The notes under the pieces are model-generated. The model was not told the origin of the DNA and did no database searches. It saw nothing but the letters and a program-made list of their open reading frames with translations. From Glutamicibacter sp. MNS18 (lineage in GTDB: Bacteria; Actinomycetota; Actinomycetes; Actinomycetales; Micrococcaceae), in contig NZ_JAPCHW010000002.1 of NCBI RefSeq assembly GCF_026107515.2, positions 1 through 64,000 of the forward strand: a stretch of 64,000 nucleotides of DNA. The letters run 5' to 3'. The position numbers and the translations under genes were made by a program. Shown here piece by piece: positions 7,384 through 17,396 of the stretch. Every line of letters starts with the position of its first letter. The first letter of the stretch is position 1.

Positions 7384-9201
7384 GTGAACCCAACGACCGT
7401 TGACACAGCGAAACGACGAATGCGGCTGATTCTTATCCTGTCGCTGGCCGCGCTGCTGGCCATTGCCGGACGGCTGTTCTATGTCCAGGGCATCAATGCC
7501 GCGCAGGTAGCCGACAAGGCGCAACAGGATCGCCTACGCGAACAGGTGATTCCGCCGACCCGCGGCTCCATTGTCGACCGCAACGGCACCATCCTGGCGG
7601 TCAGCGTGGACCGCTACGACCTGGTCATCGACCAGCGTGGGCAAAAGGAAACCTACTCCCGCAAGAAACTGGATGGGTCCAACGAACGCGAACGGGTGAC
7701 CTACGAGCAGGCCGCGGAGGAAATCGCCGTGATCCTGGAACAGGATGTTGCGCAGGTCTCCGAAGCCATCATCCCTGTCGATGGTGAAAAGCCCAAGGGG
7801 TATGTGGTGGTCGCCAAGGGGGTCACCCCGGAGATCAAGAACGAGGTCATGGAGATCGGTGTGCCGCGCCTGGCTTCCCAGCTACGCAGTGAACGCCAGT
7901 ACCCGCAAGGGGTCATTGCCGGCCCGTTGCTCGGCTTTGTGCGCAATTCCGAAGACCAGACCTCCGTGGTGGGAGCCGAAGGGCTAGAGCTGAGCCAGGA
8001 AGACCGGTTGCGTGGCACCGACGGCAGTCGCAAGATCGAGGTGGGTGCCGACGGGGTGCGCATCGCGGTTGCGGATGTCGAGGAGGTGCCGGCCATCAAC
8101 GGTCAGGATGTGCACCTGACCATCGACTCGGATATCAACTTCGTGGCCCAGCGTGAAGCGGAGAAGAAACGCGCCGAGTTCGATGCCGAATGGGTGTCCG
8201 TGGTGGTCGAGGAGGTCAAGACAGGCAAGATCCTGGCCATCGGCGATTCCGCGCAAATGGATCCCAACGACCCGGGGGCGACCCCGGGCGAGTTCCGCCG
8301 TTCGGTCTCCATCACCCGTGCCTTCGAACCGGGCTCCACCGGCAAGGCGGCGATCTTCGCCGCGGCCATCGACGCCGGCAAGGTCAAGCCCACCGACCAG
8401 TTCACGGTGCCGAACAAGTACACCGTGCAGAACGAAACCATCAACGACTCGCTGCCGCATGCCACCTACGACATGACGGTCTCCGGGATCTTCGCCCGTT
8501 CCTACAACACCGGTACGGTCATGGTCGGCGAGACCCTGGGCAACCAGCAGCGCTACGACTACATGCGCAAATTCGGCCTGGGCGAGTCCATCCAACTGGG
8601 TCTGAACGGCGCCAGCAAGGGTCAATTGGCCGAACCAGGCACCTGGGATCGCCGCCAGCAGTTCACCACCATGTTCGGCCAGGGCTATTCGCAGACCGTG
8701 CTGCATACCGCATCGATCTTCCAGACCCTGGCCAACGGGGGAGTGCGTATCGCACCGAGCCTGATCGAGGGGTACATCAACGAGGACGGCAGCCAGGAGG
8801 CGGCCGCGGTTCCCGAGGAAACCCGGGTTGTGAAAAAGGCAACAGCAGACGAGATGCTTAAACTCATGGAATCGGTCGTTGAGGAAGGCACCGGTACTAA
8901 AATGAAGATTCCGGGTTACCGGGTGGGAGGCAAGACCGGTACCGGTCAGGCCGCCGGGGAATCGGGTGGCTATGACGGCTACACCTATTCCTTCGCCGGG
9001 GTCGCCCCGCTGGATGACCCGCAATTCGTGGTGGTTGCCACGATGTACCGGCCGCAGGGCGACTGGAAGCAGTTCTCCGTGGCCGATACCTTCACCGAGG
9101 TCATGAGCCACACGTTGAACACCTTCAACGTGCCGCCATCCTCCACGGAACCCGATACCTACAATGTCTTCATCGGTAAGGAACAGAAAAAACCTTGGTA
9201 A
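7384..9201 (+). CDS. ftsI: septal peptidoglycan transpeptidase FtsI (class B penicillin-binding protein)
   Basis: A 605-residue class B PBP that cross-links septal peptidoglycan with FtsW. It has an N-terminal membrane anchor at about residues 14-36, then the pedestal domain (PTRGSIVDRNGTILA), then the transpeptidase domain with its three motifs: STGK with the active serine near residue 318, SYN near 373 and KTG near 517. The GTG at 7384 is chosen because GAGGGGAAAG lies eight bases upstream; a TTG at 7363 overlaps that ribosome site. The stop overlaps the start of murE. Confidence 0.95.
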   Translation: MNPTTVDTAKRRMRLILILSLAALLAIAGRLFYVQGINAAQVADKAQQDRLREQVIPPTRGSIVDRNGTILAVSVDRYDLVIDQRGQKETYSRKKLDGSNERERVTYEQAAEEIAVILEQDVAQVSEAIIPVDGEKPKGYVVVAKGVTPEIKNEVMEIGVPRLASQLRSERQYPQGVIAGPLLGFVRNSEDQTSVVGAEGLELSQEDRLRGTDGSRKIEVGADGVRIAVADVEEVPAINGQDVHLTIDSDINFVAQREAEKKRAEFDAEWVSVVVEEVKTGKILAIGDSAQMDPNDPGATPGEFRRSVSITRAFEPGSTGKAAIFAAAIDAGKVKPTDQFTVPNKYTVQNETINDSLPHATYDMTVSGIFARSYNTGTVMVGETLGNQQRYDYMRKFGLGESIQLGLNGASKGQLAEPGTWDRRQQFTTMFGQGYSQTVLHTASIFQTLANGGVRIAPSLIEGYINEDGSQEAAAVPEETRVVKKATADEMLKLMESVVEEGTGTKMKIPGYRVGGKTGTGQAAGESGGYDGYTYSFAGVAPLDDPQFVVVATMYRPQGDWKQFSVADTFTEVMSHTLNTFNVPPSSTEPDTYNVFIGKEQKKPW

Positions 9202-10805
9202 ACCACGAGCAGGAAACACCGCGCGATCTGGAACGGTACCTGCGCCCCAGCAGTCCGGTGCCGGTTGCCTGGCCAACGATCTGCGAGGCCGTCAACGCGG
9301 TGACCGGTACGGCCGGACCTGCCGACTTGAAGATCAGCGGGGTCAGTCTGAACCCGCAGACAGTCCAGCCCGGGGATGTCTTCCTGGCCATTTCCGGTGC
9401 CAAACGCCATGGTGCCCAGTTCCTGTCCGCGGCGTTGCGGCACGGGGCCCGGGCCGTTATCACCGACACCAGGGGATCCGAGATCATCGGTCCGGAGCCT
9501 GGCGTGCCGGTCGCCGTCGTGACCGATGTCCGGGCGGTGGCCGCCACCGTGGCAGCGACGATCTACGGCACGAACCTGCGCACCCCGGAGCTGTTCGCGG
9601 TGACCGGGACCAACGGCAAGACCACCACGACCTTCATGATCCGTGCCCTGCTTGAAGCGCTGGGCAGGGCCACCGGGATCGTGGGCACCATCGAGATGTC
9701 GGCGCGCGGGAAGATCATCCCCAGCGTCCTGACCACCCCGGAGGCCACCCAGCTTCACGGGGTGCTGGGCCGGATGACCGAGCAGGACGTGGACTCGGTG
9801 GCCATGGAGGTCTCCAGTCATTCGCTGAGCTACGGGCGGGTGGACGGCCTGGAATTCGCCGTCTCCGGTTACACCAACCTGACCCAGGACCACCTGGACC
9901 TGCACGGGTCCATGGACGACTACTTCGCCACCAAGGCCCGGTTGTTCACCCCCGGACGTTCACGGCGGGCCGTGGTATTGGTTGACGATCATTACGGCCG
10001 CAAGCTGGCCGCCGAAGCGGGGATCGAGGTGCAGGGACTGAGCCTGGATGCCGCGAATGCCGATGCCTATTGGACGGTGAGCACGATCCATGCCAGCGGT
10101 CTGGGGCATACTTTCACCCTGGCCAGCCGGGATGGGGTGCAGCTGCGGGCCCGCACCGGGCTGCCAGGGGCATTCAACGTCGCCAATGCCGCACTGGCCC
10201 TGGCCATGGTGCTGGCCAGTGGTGCGGATCCCGCAGCCGTGCAACAGGCACTGGATTCACGGGACCCGTTTTCGCTGTCTGTTCCCGGCCGGATGCAGGT
10301 GGTCGCCGAACGGCCGGTTGCGGTCGTTGATTTCGCCCACAACTCCGATGCCCTGGCCAAGGCCCTGGACTCGCTTCCCGTAACCGCGGCAGGCCGACGG
10401 ATCATTGTTTTCGGAGCCACCGGTGAACGCGATACCAGCAAGCGGCCCGATATGGGCGCGGTGGCTGCCCGGCACGCCGACGTGGTGATCGTCACCGATG
10501 ACGATCCTCATGACGAGGCGCCGGGGCCGATCCGCGACCAGGTGGAAGCCGGAGCCCGGCAGGCCATCGAGGCCGACGGGCTGGAGGTCGAGTTGCACAA
10601 CGTCGCGCCACGCGACCGAGCCGTGGAGTTCGCTGTGAGTTTGGCCAATGCCGAGGATGCCATCCTGGTGGCCGGACGGGGGCACGAAGTTTACCAAGAA
10701 GTTGCAGGAATTGACGTGTCGCTTGACGACCGCGAGGAGTTGGCCAAATCATTGGCCAAACACGGATACACCCCGGTTTCCGCCTTCGCACAATCCATCG
10801 AGTAA
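9195..10805 (+). CDS. murE: UDP-MurNAc-tripeptide synthetase MurE, probably L-lysine adding
   Basis: A 536-residue Mur ligase that adds the third amino acid of the peptidoglycan stem in the cytoplasm. The ATP-binding loop GTNGKTTTT begins near residue 138, followed by the central and C-terminal domains (VVDFAHNSDAL, GRGHE). The diamino-acid pocket motif reads DDDPHDEAP near residue 437 in place of the DNPR of meso-diaminopimelate enzymes, which suggests L-lysine as substrate. The start is a TTG at 9195 overlapping the ftsI stop by seven bases, with AAGGAAC about ten bases upstream; no in-frame ATG exists near the expected N-terminus. Confidence 0.93.
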   Translation: MVNHEQETPRDLERYLRPSSPVPVAWPTICEAVNAVTGTAGPADLKISGVSLNPQTVQPGDVFLAISGAKRHGAQFLSAALRHGARAVITDTRGSEIIGPEPGVPVAVVTDVRAVAATVAATIYGTNLRTPELFAVTGTNGKTTTTFMIRALLEALGRATGIVGTIEMSARGKIIPSVLTTPEATQLHGVLGRMTEQDVDSVAMEVSSHSLSYGRVDGLEFAVSGYTNLTQDHLDLHGSMDDYFATKARLFTPGRSRRAVVLVDDHYGRKLAAEAGIEVQGLSLDAANADAYWTVSTIHASGLGHTFTLASRDGVQLRARTGLPGAFNVANAALALAMVLASGADPAAVQQALDSRDPFSLSVPGRMQVVAERPVAVVDFAHNSDALAKALDSLPVTAAGRRIIVFGATGERDTSKRPDMGAVAARHADVVIVTDDDPHDEAPGPIRDQVEAGARQAIEADGLEVELHNVAPRDRAVEFAVSLANAEDAILVAGRGHEVYQEVAGIDVSLDDREELAKSLAKHGYTPVSAFAQSIE

Positions 10806-10833
10806 TCCGCCTGAGTGTAAAGTCCTAAGTGCC

Positions 10834-12291
10834 ATGATTGAACTGTCCATCCAAGATATCCTTGCCATCACCGGTGGCCGGGCGACCTCCACGGTCGACC
10901 CCGCAACGGTGATCGCCGCCATCACCACCGACTCCCGTGAGGTCGGCCCCGGTGCCCTCTTTGTGGCCAAGCCCGGAGAGTTCTCCGATGGCCACGCCTT
11001 TATCGATTCCGCCCTGCACGCTGGTGCCGTGGCGGCACTGGCCGAACGCGAGACCTTCGACGAGCAACGCCAGGTGCACCCCGCCGTGATTGTGGCCGAT
11101 GCGGTCGTGGCCATGGGACGGATCGCCGCCCACGTGGTCGACTACCTGAAGTCGCGCAACAAGGCGGTGGTGGTGGGGATCACCGGATCGGCTGGAAAGA
11201 CCACCACCAAGGACCTGCTGGCGAAGCTGTTGTCCCAGGAAGCCCCGACGGTCTGGCCAATCGGCTCCTACAACGGTGAAGTCGGTGTTCCGCTGACGAT
11301 TTTCAGCGCCACCGAGGACACCAAGTACCTGGTAATCGAGATGGGCGCTACCGGGATCGGGCACCTGAGCTACCTGACTAGGATGGTGAAACCCGACATC
11401 GGTGTGGTGTTGTGTGTCGGGAGCGCCCACGCCGGCGAATTCGGTGGCGTGGAGAACATCGAAAAAGCCAAGGGTGAACTGGTCGAGGCCTTGCCCGCTG
11501 GCGGCCGCGCCCTGTTGAACCATGATGATGCCCGTGTGGCACGGATGTCTTCACGTAGCACGGCGCCGGTGTCCTATTTCGGGACCACCGGGGCCACACC
11601 TGCGCAAGCCGCCGTCTGGGCCAGTGAGGTCGGCACCGACCGGCACGGACGGGTGGGCATGGTGCTGAACTTCCCTGATGGCAGCGCGCACCGGGTCACC
11701 AGTGGGCTGCTCGGGCGGCACCACGCGACCAATATCGCCGCCGCGGCCAGCGCAGCCTACGAGCTGGGTCTGGCACCCGGCCGGATCGCCGCCACCTTGG
11801 ACGGGCTGGGTGCCGGAAGCCGCTGGCGCATGGAACGCAGTGAACGGGCAGATGGGGTCACCGTCATCAACGACGCCTACAACGCCAACCCGGATTCGAT
11901 GCGTGCCGCCTTGGTGACCCTGGCAGAACTCGGCCTGCCCGACGAACAGGGCCGGGCCCGGCGCACCTGGGCGGTGCTGGGAGCCATGCTGGAACTGGGC
12001 AAGGATTCGATTCTGGAACACGATGTACTCGGCCGCCTGGCGGTGCGGATGAATATCAAGAAACTCCTGGTGGTTGGCGCCGAAGCGAAACCCGCCTACA
12101 ACTCCGCCGTCCTGGAAGGCAGCTGGGGTGACGAGGCGCATTACGTACACGATGTGGAAGAAGCCAGAGAATTCCTTAAAGAACAGCTTCGACCGGGGGA
12201 CATTGTATTGTTCAAGTCATCAAATGGTGCCGGACTGCGTTTCCTCGGAGATGACATCGTTGCACAGGCACAGGAAGGCCGCGGAGCGTGA
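10834..12291 (+). CDS. murF: UDP-MurNAc-tripeptide--D-Ala-D-Ala ligase MurF
   Basis: A 485-residue Mur ligase that attaches D-Ala-D-Ala to complete the pentapeptide. The N-terminal substrate domain contains TTDSREVGPGALFVA, the ATP loop is GSAGKTTTKDLLA near residue 117, and the C-terminal domain contains INDAYNANPDSM. The ATG at 10834 gives the family-standard N-terminus (MIELSIQDILAITGG). A 28-base gap follows murE. A TAAAGT hexamer at 10818-10823 could be an internal promoter with a very short leader. The stop overlaps mraY by four bases. Confidence 0.95.
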   Translation: MIELSIQDILAITGGRATSTVDPATVIAAITTDSREVGPGALFVAKPGEFSDGHAFIDSALHAGAVAALAERETFDEQRQVHPAVIVADAVVAMGRIAAHVVDYLKSRNKAVVVGITGSAGKTTTKDLLAKLLSQEAPTVWPIGSYNGEVGVPLTIFSATEDTKYLVIEMGATGIGHLSYLTRMVKPDIGVVLCVGSAHAGEFGGVENIEKAKGELVEALPAGGRALLNHDDARVARMSSRSTAPVSYFGTTGATPAQAAVWASEVGTDRHGRVGMVLNFPDGSAHRVTSGLLGRHHATNIAAAASAAYELGLAPGRIAATLDGLGAGSRWRMERSERADGVTVINDAYNANPDSMRAALVTLAELGLPDEQGRARRTWAVLGAMLELGKDSILEHDVLGRLAVRMNIKKLLVVGAEAKPAYNSAVLEGSWGDEAHYVHDVEEAREFLKEQLRPGDIVLFKSSNGAGLRFLGDDIVAQAQEGRGA

Positions 12292-13391
12292 TCGCATTAA
12301 TTTTGGGGGCAGGAATCGCCCTGGTGCTGACCATGGTGGTGATGCCGCTGTACATTCGGCTGCTGACCAAGAAACAGTACGGCCAGGTGGTCCGCGATGA
12401 CGGCCCGAACTCGCACTCGGTGAAATCCGGGACGCCGACCATGGGCGGGGTGGTGATCATCTTATCGGTGTTCATCAGCTACTTCCTCACCCATGGGATC
12501 CTGGCGGCGCTGGGACGAACCAGTGCGGGGATCACCGCCAGCGGCCTGCTGGTGTTGCTGCTCTTTGGCGGAATGGGCTTGGTCGGCTTCCTCGACGACT
12601 TCATCAAGATCGCCAAGAAGCGGTCGCTGGGCCTGCGTGCCTGGCAGAAGATCGTACTGCAGGCCCTGGTGGGTATCAGCTTCTCGGTACTGGCCTTGCA
12701 GTTCCCCAACGACCAGGGACTGACCCCGGCATCCACCGCGATCTCCTTCCTCCGCGATACCGAGATCAACCTGGCATTCGCCGGCCCGATGCTGGGCCTG
12801 GTGCTTTTCGTGATCTGGTCGAACTTCATTGTCACCGCCACCACCAACGGCGTGAACCTCACCGACGGACTGGACGGGCTGGCCACCGGCGCATCGATCA
12901 TGGTTTTCGGTGCGTACACCCTCATGGGGATCTGGCAGCAGAACCAGGCCTGCTCCCTGGCCAACGCGACCGAGGTCTGCTATACGGTGCGTGACCCGCA
13001 GGACCTGGCGCTGTTCGGCGCCACCATCTCCGGGGCACTGGTTGCCTTCCTGTGGTGGAACGCCAAGCCGGCCAAGATCTTCATGGGTGACACCGGCTCG
13101 CTGGCCATTGGCGGTGCCGTGGCGGCCATGGCCATCCTCTCCCGTACCCAGCTGCTGTTGGTCATCATCGCGGGTCTGTTTGTCCTGATCGCGCTGTCGG
13201 TGATCATCCAGGTCGGTTACTTCAAGCTTTCCGGCGGCAAACGCGTGTTCAAGATGGCTCCCTTGCAACACCACTTCGAGCTCTCCGGGTGGTCCGAGGA
13301 AAACGTTGTTGTCCGCTTCTGGATCCTGGCAGGCCTGTTCGTGGCAGCCGGGCTGGGTCTGTTCTACTCCGAATGGGTTGTCGCACTGTGA
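12288..13391 (+). CDS. mraY: phospho-MurNAc-pentapeptide transferase MraY
   Basis: A 367-residue integral membrane enzyme with about ten helices. It transfers phospho-MurNAc-pentapeptide to undecaprenyl phosphate to form lipid I. Motifs include FLDDFIK near residue 102, the NGVNLTDGLDGLATG loop with its catalytic aspartates near residue 187, and PLQHHFEL near residue 324. The GTG start overlaps murF (GTGA), and the stop overlaps murD in the same way, so translation is likely coupled along the operon. Confidence 0.97.
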   Translation: MIALILGAGIALVLTMVVMPLYIRLLTKKQYGQVVRDDGPNSHSVKSGTPTMGGVVIILSVFISYFLTHGILAALGRTSAGITASGLLVLLLFGGMGLVGFLDDFIKIAKKRSLGLRAWQKIVLQALVGISFSVLALQFPNDQGLTPASTAISFLRDTEINLAFAGPMLGLVLFVIWSNFIVTATTNGVNLTDGLDGLATGASIMVFGAYTLMGIWQQNQACSLANATEVCYTVRDPQDLALFGATISGALVAFLWWNAKPAKIFMGDTGSLAIGGAVAAMAILSRTQLLLVIIAGLFVLIALSVIIQVGYFKLSGGKRVFKMAPLQHHFELSGWSEENVVVRFWILAGLFVAAGLGLFYSEWVVAL

Positions 13392-14905
13392 GTGAATCAT
13401 TGGACAAATTGACCAGCTGGGACGCGGACTGGAAGGGGCTGCGGGTGGTGGTCGCCGGACTGGGCGTCACCGGCTTCTCGGCCGCCGATACGCTGATCGA
13501 ACTCGGGGCCACGGTTACCGTGATCGATTCCAAGGACGATGAGCTGACCCGGCAACGGGCCGAGACCCTCACCATCGTCGGTGCCCACCAGGTGTTGCTG
13601 GGAGCCGAGCATGTCTCGGCCCTGCCACGCGTCGACGGGCAGCAACCCCAACTGGTGATCGCCTCACCGGGCTGGAACCCACGCCATCCGGTGCTGGCCG
13701 AAGCCACGCAAGCGGGGATCGCCATTTGGGGCGATGTCGAACTGGCCTGGCGGGTCCAGGGCTGCGAGGGACGAAAGAGCCCCCAATGGCTGGTGATCAC
13801 CGGGACCAACGGCAAGACCACCACGGTGGGCATGACCGAAGCGATCCTGCTCGCGGCCGGGCACAAGGCCATCGCCGTGGGGAATGTCGGCACCCCGATC
13901 CTGGACGCGGTACGTGATCCGGAAGGGTACGACGTGCTGGCGGTGGAACTGTCCAGCTTCCAATTGCACTACACCCACAGTATTTCCCCGCTGGCCTCCG
14001 TGGTGCTGAACCTGGCCGAGGACCACGTGGACTGGCATGGCGGGTTCGACGGCTACCGGCAGGACAAGGCCCGAATCTACGAACGCACCCAGGTCGCGGC
14101 GATCTTCAACAACGAGGCGCCCGAGACCATCACCATGGTGGAAAACGCCGATGTCGTCGAGGGCTGCCGTGCCGTCGGCTTCACCACCGATACCCCGGGG
14201 CTGTCCATGGTGGGCATCGTCGAGGGGCTGCTGGTGGACCGCGCCTTCATCGAGGACCGGCGCAACAGCGCCGCCGAACTGGTGGCATTGGAGCAGATCG
14301 GGCAGATCGTGCCGCGGCACACCGCGGCGAACGCCGCGGCCGCCGCCGCACTAACCCGGGCCTACGGGGTGCCGGCGGAGGCCGTCGCCCGCGGACTGAC
14401 CGGATTCGACGCCGGAGCACACCGGATCCAGGCTGTCGCCCGACGCGATGAGATCCTGTGGATCAACGATTCCAAGGCCACCAACCCACACGCCGCCGAT
14501 GCCTCGCTCAGCGCCTTCGGCAAGGTGGTGTGGATCGCCGGGGGCGTATCCAAGGGCGTGGACTACGCTGCATTGGTCAGCAAACATGCACAACGGCTGC
14601 AACGGGTGTTGTTGATCGGGACCGACAACGCCACGCTGCTCGCGGCCCTGGCCGAACACGCCCCGACGGTACCGGTCCATGACATCACCAGCGCGGCCAC
14701 CGATCCCGACGGCACCGCCCCGAGCGGGTCGCGGGTGATGACCCGGGCCGTACGCCAGGCGGCCACCCTGGCCACGGCCGGGGATACCGTGCTGATGGCC
14801 CCGGCGGCGGCGTCCATGGATCAATTCAGCTCCTACGCACAGCGTGGCAACGCCTTCATCAGCGCAGTCAGTGATCTGATGGATGAACCTACGCAGACAA
14901 ACTAG
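13388..14905 (+). CDS. murD: UDP-MurNAc-L-Ala--D-Glu ligase MurD
   Basis: A 505-residue Mur ligase that adds D-glutamate to UDP-MurNAc-L-Ala. An N-terminal Rossmann-like domain (VVVAGLGVTGFSAADTL) is followed by the ATP loop TGTNGKTTTVGM and a C-terminal domain with INDSKATNPHAA. The GTG start at 13388 overlaps the mraY stop by four bases. The spacing to ftsW is 29 bases. Confidence 0.95.
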   Translation: MSESLDKLTSWDADWKGLRVVVAGLGVTGFSAADTLIELGATVTVIDSKDDELTRQRAETLTIVGAHQVLLGAEHVSALPRVDGQQPQLVIASPGWNPRHPVLAEATQAGIAIWGDVELAWRVQGCEGRKSPQWLVITGTNGKTTTVGMTEAILLAAGHKAIAVGNVGTPILDAVRDPEGYDVLAVELSSFQLHYTHSISPLASVVLNLAEDHVDWHGGFDGYRQDKARIYERTQVAAIFNNEAPETITMVENADVVEGCRAVGFTTDTPGLSMVGIVEGLLVDRAFIEDRRNSAAELVALEQIGQIVPRHTAANAAAAAALTRAYGVPAEAVARGLTGFDAGAHRIQAVARRDEILWINDSKATNPHAADASLSAFGKVVWIAGGVSKGVDYAALVSKHAQRLQRVLLIGTDNATLLAALAEHAPTVPVHDITSAATDPDGTAPSGSRVMTRAVRQAATLATAGDTVLMAPAAASMDQFSSYAQRGNAFISAVSDLMDEPTQTN

Positions 14906-14934
14906 ACACCATCGAGCAACGGGGAGAGGAACGG

Positions 14935-16170
14935 ATGAACAAACGCACCGGCAAACCTCGTAGCCGCTCCGACTCGAAAACCCCCTTGCTCAAACGCATG
15001 TTCAGCAGCCTGGAAAACGGCGGCGGCGGTAGCGCCTCGGTCGATTACACCCTGGTGCTGGTCTGCACCATCGTGCTGGCGGTCTTCGGGGTGCTGATGG
15101 TCCAGTCCTCTGCCTCGGTCGAGGCGATCGCCCGTGGGCGCGATGGATTCACCGTGGCGTTGAACCAGGCGGCGCTGGCCGGCGTGGGGATCGTGCTGAT
15201 GCTGTGCATGCAGTTCCTGAAACCTGCGACCCTGCGCAAACTGGCCGTGCCTGCCATCCTGCTGGCACTGGCCACGCTGGCGGCGGTGGCATTCACGCCG
15301 CTGGGTTATGCCGTGTTGGGCAACCGGAACTGGATGCATATTGGAAGTTTCCGCATCCAGCCCAGCGAGTTCGCGAAACTGGCGCTGGCCGTGTACTGCG
15401 CTTTCATCCTGGAGAAGAAACAGGCGCTGCTGCACGACTGGAAGCACATCATCATCCCTGCCTTTCTCCCGATGGGCGGCGGGGTGCTGCTGCTGGTTCT
15501 GGTGGGCCGCGATGTGGGTACCGCACTGGTGCTCATCCTGATCCTGGCCACCGCCATGTTCCTGGCCGGGCTGCGCATGAAGTACCTGCTGGCCTTCGGT
15601 GCCACGGGGCTGGTGGCGGTGGCCGGGCTGGTGGCGATGTCCAGCAATCGCCGGGCGCGTATCCTGGCCTGGCTGGGGATCGACTGCGGCACCCAGGATG
15701 CTCTGTGCTACCAGGCCAATATGGGTATCCAGGCCTTCGCCTCGGGCGGCTGGTTCGGGGTGGGGCCGGGGCAGTCGAGGATGAAATGGTCCTACGTGCC
15801 CGAGGCCCAGAACGACTTCATTTTCTCCATCCTGGGCGAGGAATTCGGGTTCATCGGGGTATTGCTGGTGCTGGTACTCTTCGGGCTACTGGCCCTGGCC
15901 ATGTACCGGATCGCGATGCGTGCCACCGACCTGTATACGCGGATCCTGATGGCCTGCCTGATGAGCTGGATCGTCGGGCAGTCCTTCATCAACCTGGGTA
16001 CAGTCAGCGGCCTGCTGCCGGTCATCGGCGTTCCGCTGCCGTTCATTTCCTCCGGCGGTTCGGCCATGCTCGCGGTCACCTTGGCCATGGGCTACGTCCT
16101 GTGCTCCGCGCGCGACCAGAAACGCGCCGCGGCCAAGCAACCCGTGACCGGGACAAACACGGCAGAATAG
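14935..16170 (+). CDS. ftsW: septal peptidoglycan glycosyltransferase FtsW
   Basis: A 411-residue SEDS-family polymerase with about ten membrane helices. It polymerises lipid II at the septum together with FtsI. Typical features are MVQSSASVEA after the first helix, GNRNWMHIGSFRIQPSEFAK in the large loop, VGRDVGTA, YVPEAQNDFIFSILGEEFG and the final PFISSGGSAML. A GGGGAGAGG ribosome site precedes the ATG. Confidence 0.96.
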   Translation: MNKRTGKPRSRSDSKTPLLKRMFSSLENGGGGSASVDYTLVLVCTIVLAVFGVLMVQSSASVEAIARGRDGFTVALNQAALAGVGIVLMLCMQFLKPATLRKLAVPAILLALATLAAVAFTPLGYAVLGNRNWMHIGSFRIQPSEFAKLALAVYCAFILEKKQALLHDWKHIIIPAFLPMGGGVLLLVLVGRDVGTALVLILILATAMFLAGLRMKYLLAFGATGLVAVAGLVAMSSNRRARILAWLGIDCGTQDALCYQANMGIQAFASGGWFGVGPGQSRMKWSYVPEAQNDFIFSILGEEFGFIGVLLVLVLFGLLALAMYRIAMRATDLYTRILMACLMSWIVGQSFINLGTVSGLLPVIGVPLPFISSGGSAMLAVTLAMGYVLCSARDQKRAAAKQPVTGTNTAE

Positions 16171-16268
16171 AACCCATACGCTTGGGGGATCCAAACGCGT
16201 GCCCTGGCCCGGGGACGGGTGGCACGGCGAGGACCCCACCATCTAGGACAAGGAGTCAGTCCAGCATC

Positions 16269-17396
16269 ATGAGCGAGCCCATCCGATTGGTTGTCGCCGG
16301 CGGGGGAACCGCCGGCCACATCTCACCCATGCTTGCGATTGCCGATGCCATCGTGGCGCAGCAACCGCAGGCGCAGATTACCGCGCTGGGTACTGCGCAG
16401 GGACTGGAAACCCGGCTGGTGCCCGAAGCCGGGTACAAACTGGAACTGATTCCCAAGGTCCCCATGCCGCGCAGCATTTCCTTGGATATGTTCAAGTTCC
16501 CCTTCGCGTTCATCAAGGCAGTGCGCGAATCCACGAGGGTCCTGCGACAGGAAAAGGCGCAGGGACTGATCGGGGTCGGCGGTTATGTGTGCACTCCGGC
16601 CTATCTCGCCGCCAAGCGGATGGGATTGCCGATCTTCGTCCACGAAGCCAACTCGGTGGCCGGACTGGCCAACAAGATCGGCGCCAAACACGCCAAGGTC
16701 GTGGCCACCACCTTCACGCAGACCGGGCTGCCCAACGCGGAACAGATCGGCATGCCCATGCGCAGCCATGTTGCCACCATGGACCGCGCTGCCCTGCGCG
16801 ATGAGGCGCGTGCCTACTTCGGGATAACCGGGCAGGAACCATTGCTGGTGGTCACCGGAGGTTCCTCCGGCGCGCTGAGCATCAACAAGGCGATCCAGGC
16901 CAGTCTGCCGGTCCTGGCCGAGGCCGGAATCCACACAGTGCACATCACCGGCCGAGGTAAACCGGTACTTGACGACCAGGGCCGGCCGCTGGCCGCCGCG
17001 GGATACACCCAGGTTGAATACGTGGATCGGATGGACTACGCGTATGCCGCAGCAGATCTGATGATCTGCCGTTCCGGCGCCGGGACCGTATGCGAGCTGG
17101 CCGTGGCCGCGGTGCCCTCCATCCTCGTTCCGTTGCCGATCGGCAACGGGGAACAAAAACGCAACGCCCGCGAGCTGGTTGCGGCCGGCGGGGCCCTGCT
17201 GGTCGAGGACAGGGACTTCACACTGGACTATGTCACGCAAACTGTGGTGCCATTGCTGGGCAACCGGCCTAGACTCGAACAGATGTCCCTCGCGGCAGCC
17301 AGCCAGGGGAGGTCGGATGCCGCCGAGGTCATGGCGCGCAAGGTGATTGGCCAATTCGCCGCAGGCAACCGGGCGAGTACTGAGGAAGGTAAGTAA
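16269..17396 (+). CDS. murG: lipid II synthase MurG
   Basis: A 375-residue GT-B glycosyltransferase that adds GlcNAc to lipid I on the inner membrane face. GGGTAGHISP near residue 12 is the lipid I-binding glycine loop. VTGGSSGALSIN opens the second Rossmann domain, and CRSGAGTVCELA near residue 264 is the UDP-GlcNAc site. The ATG at 16269 gives the standard MSEPIRLVVAGGG start; AAGGAG lies 13 bases upstream, rather far. The stop overlaps murC by one base (TAATG). Confidence 0.96.
   Translation: MSEPIRLVVAGGGTAGHISPMLAIADAIVAQQPQAQITALGTAQGLETRLVPEAGYKLELIPKVPMPRSISLDMFKFPFAFIKAVRESTRVLRQEKAQGLIGVGGYVCTPAYLAAKRMGLPIFVHEANSVAGLANKIGAKHAKVVATTFTQTGLPNAEQIGMPMRSHVATMDRAALRDEARAYFGITGQEPLLVVTGGSSGALSINKAIQASLPVLAEAGIHTVHITGRGKPVLDDQGRPLAAAGYTQVEYVDRMDYAYAAADLMICRSGAGTVCELAVAAVPSILVPLPIGNGEQKRNARELVAAGGALLVEDRDFTLDYVTQTVVPLLGNRPRLEQMSLAAASQGRSDAAEVMARKVIGQFAAGNRASTEEGK

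Noticed and set aside
7984-9276. Long minus-strand open frame (about 430 codons) over ftsI
   Set aside because: It lies opposite the transpeptidase domain, has no recognisable features and is a shadow of high third-position GC.
15204-16268. N-terminal extension of the murG frame across ftsW
   Set aside because: It is a shadow of ftsW; murG has a standard start at 16269.
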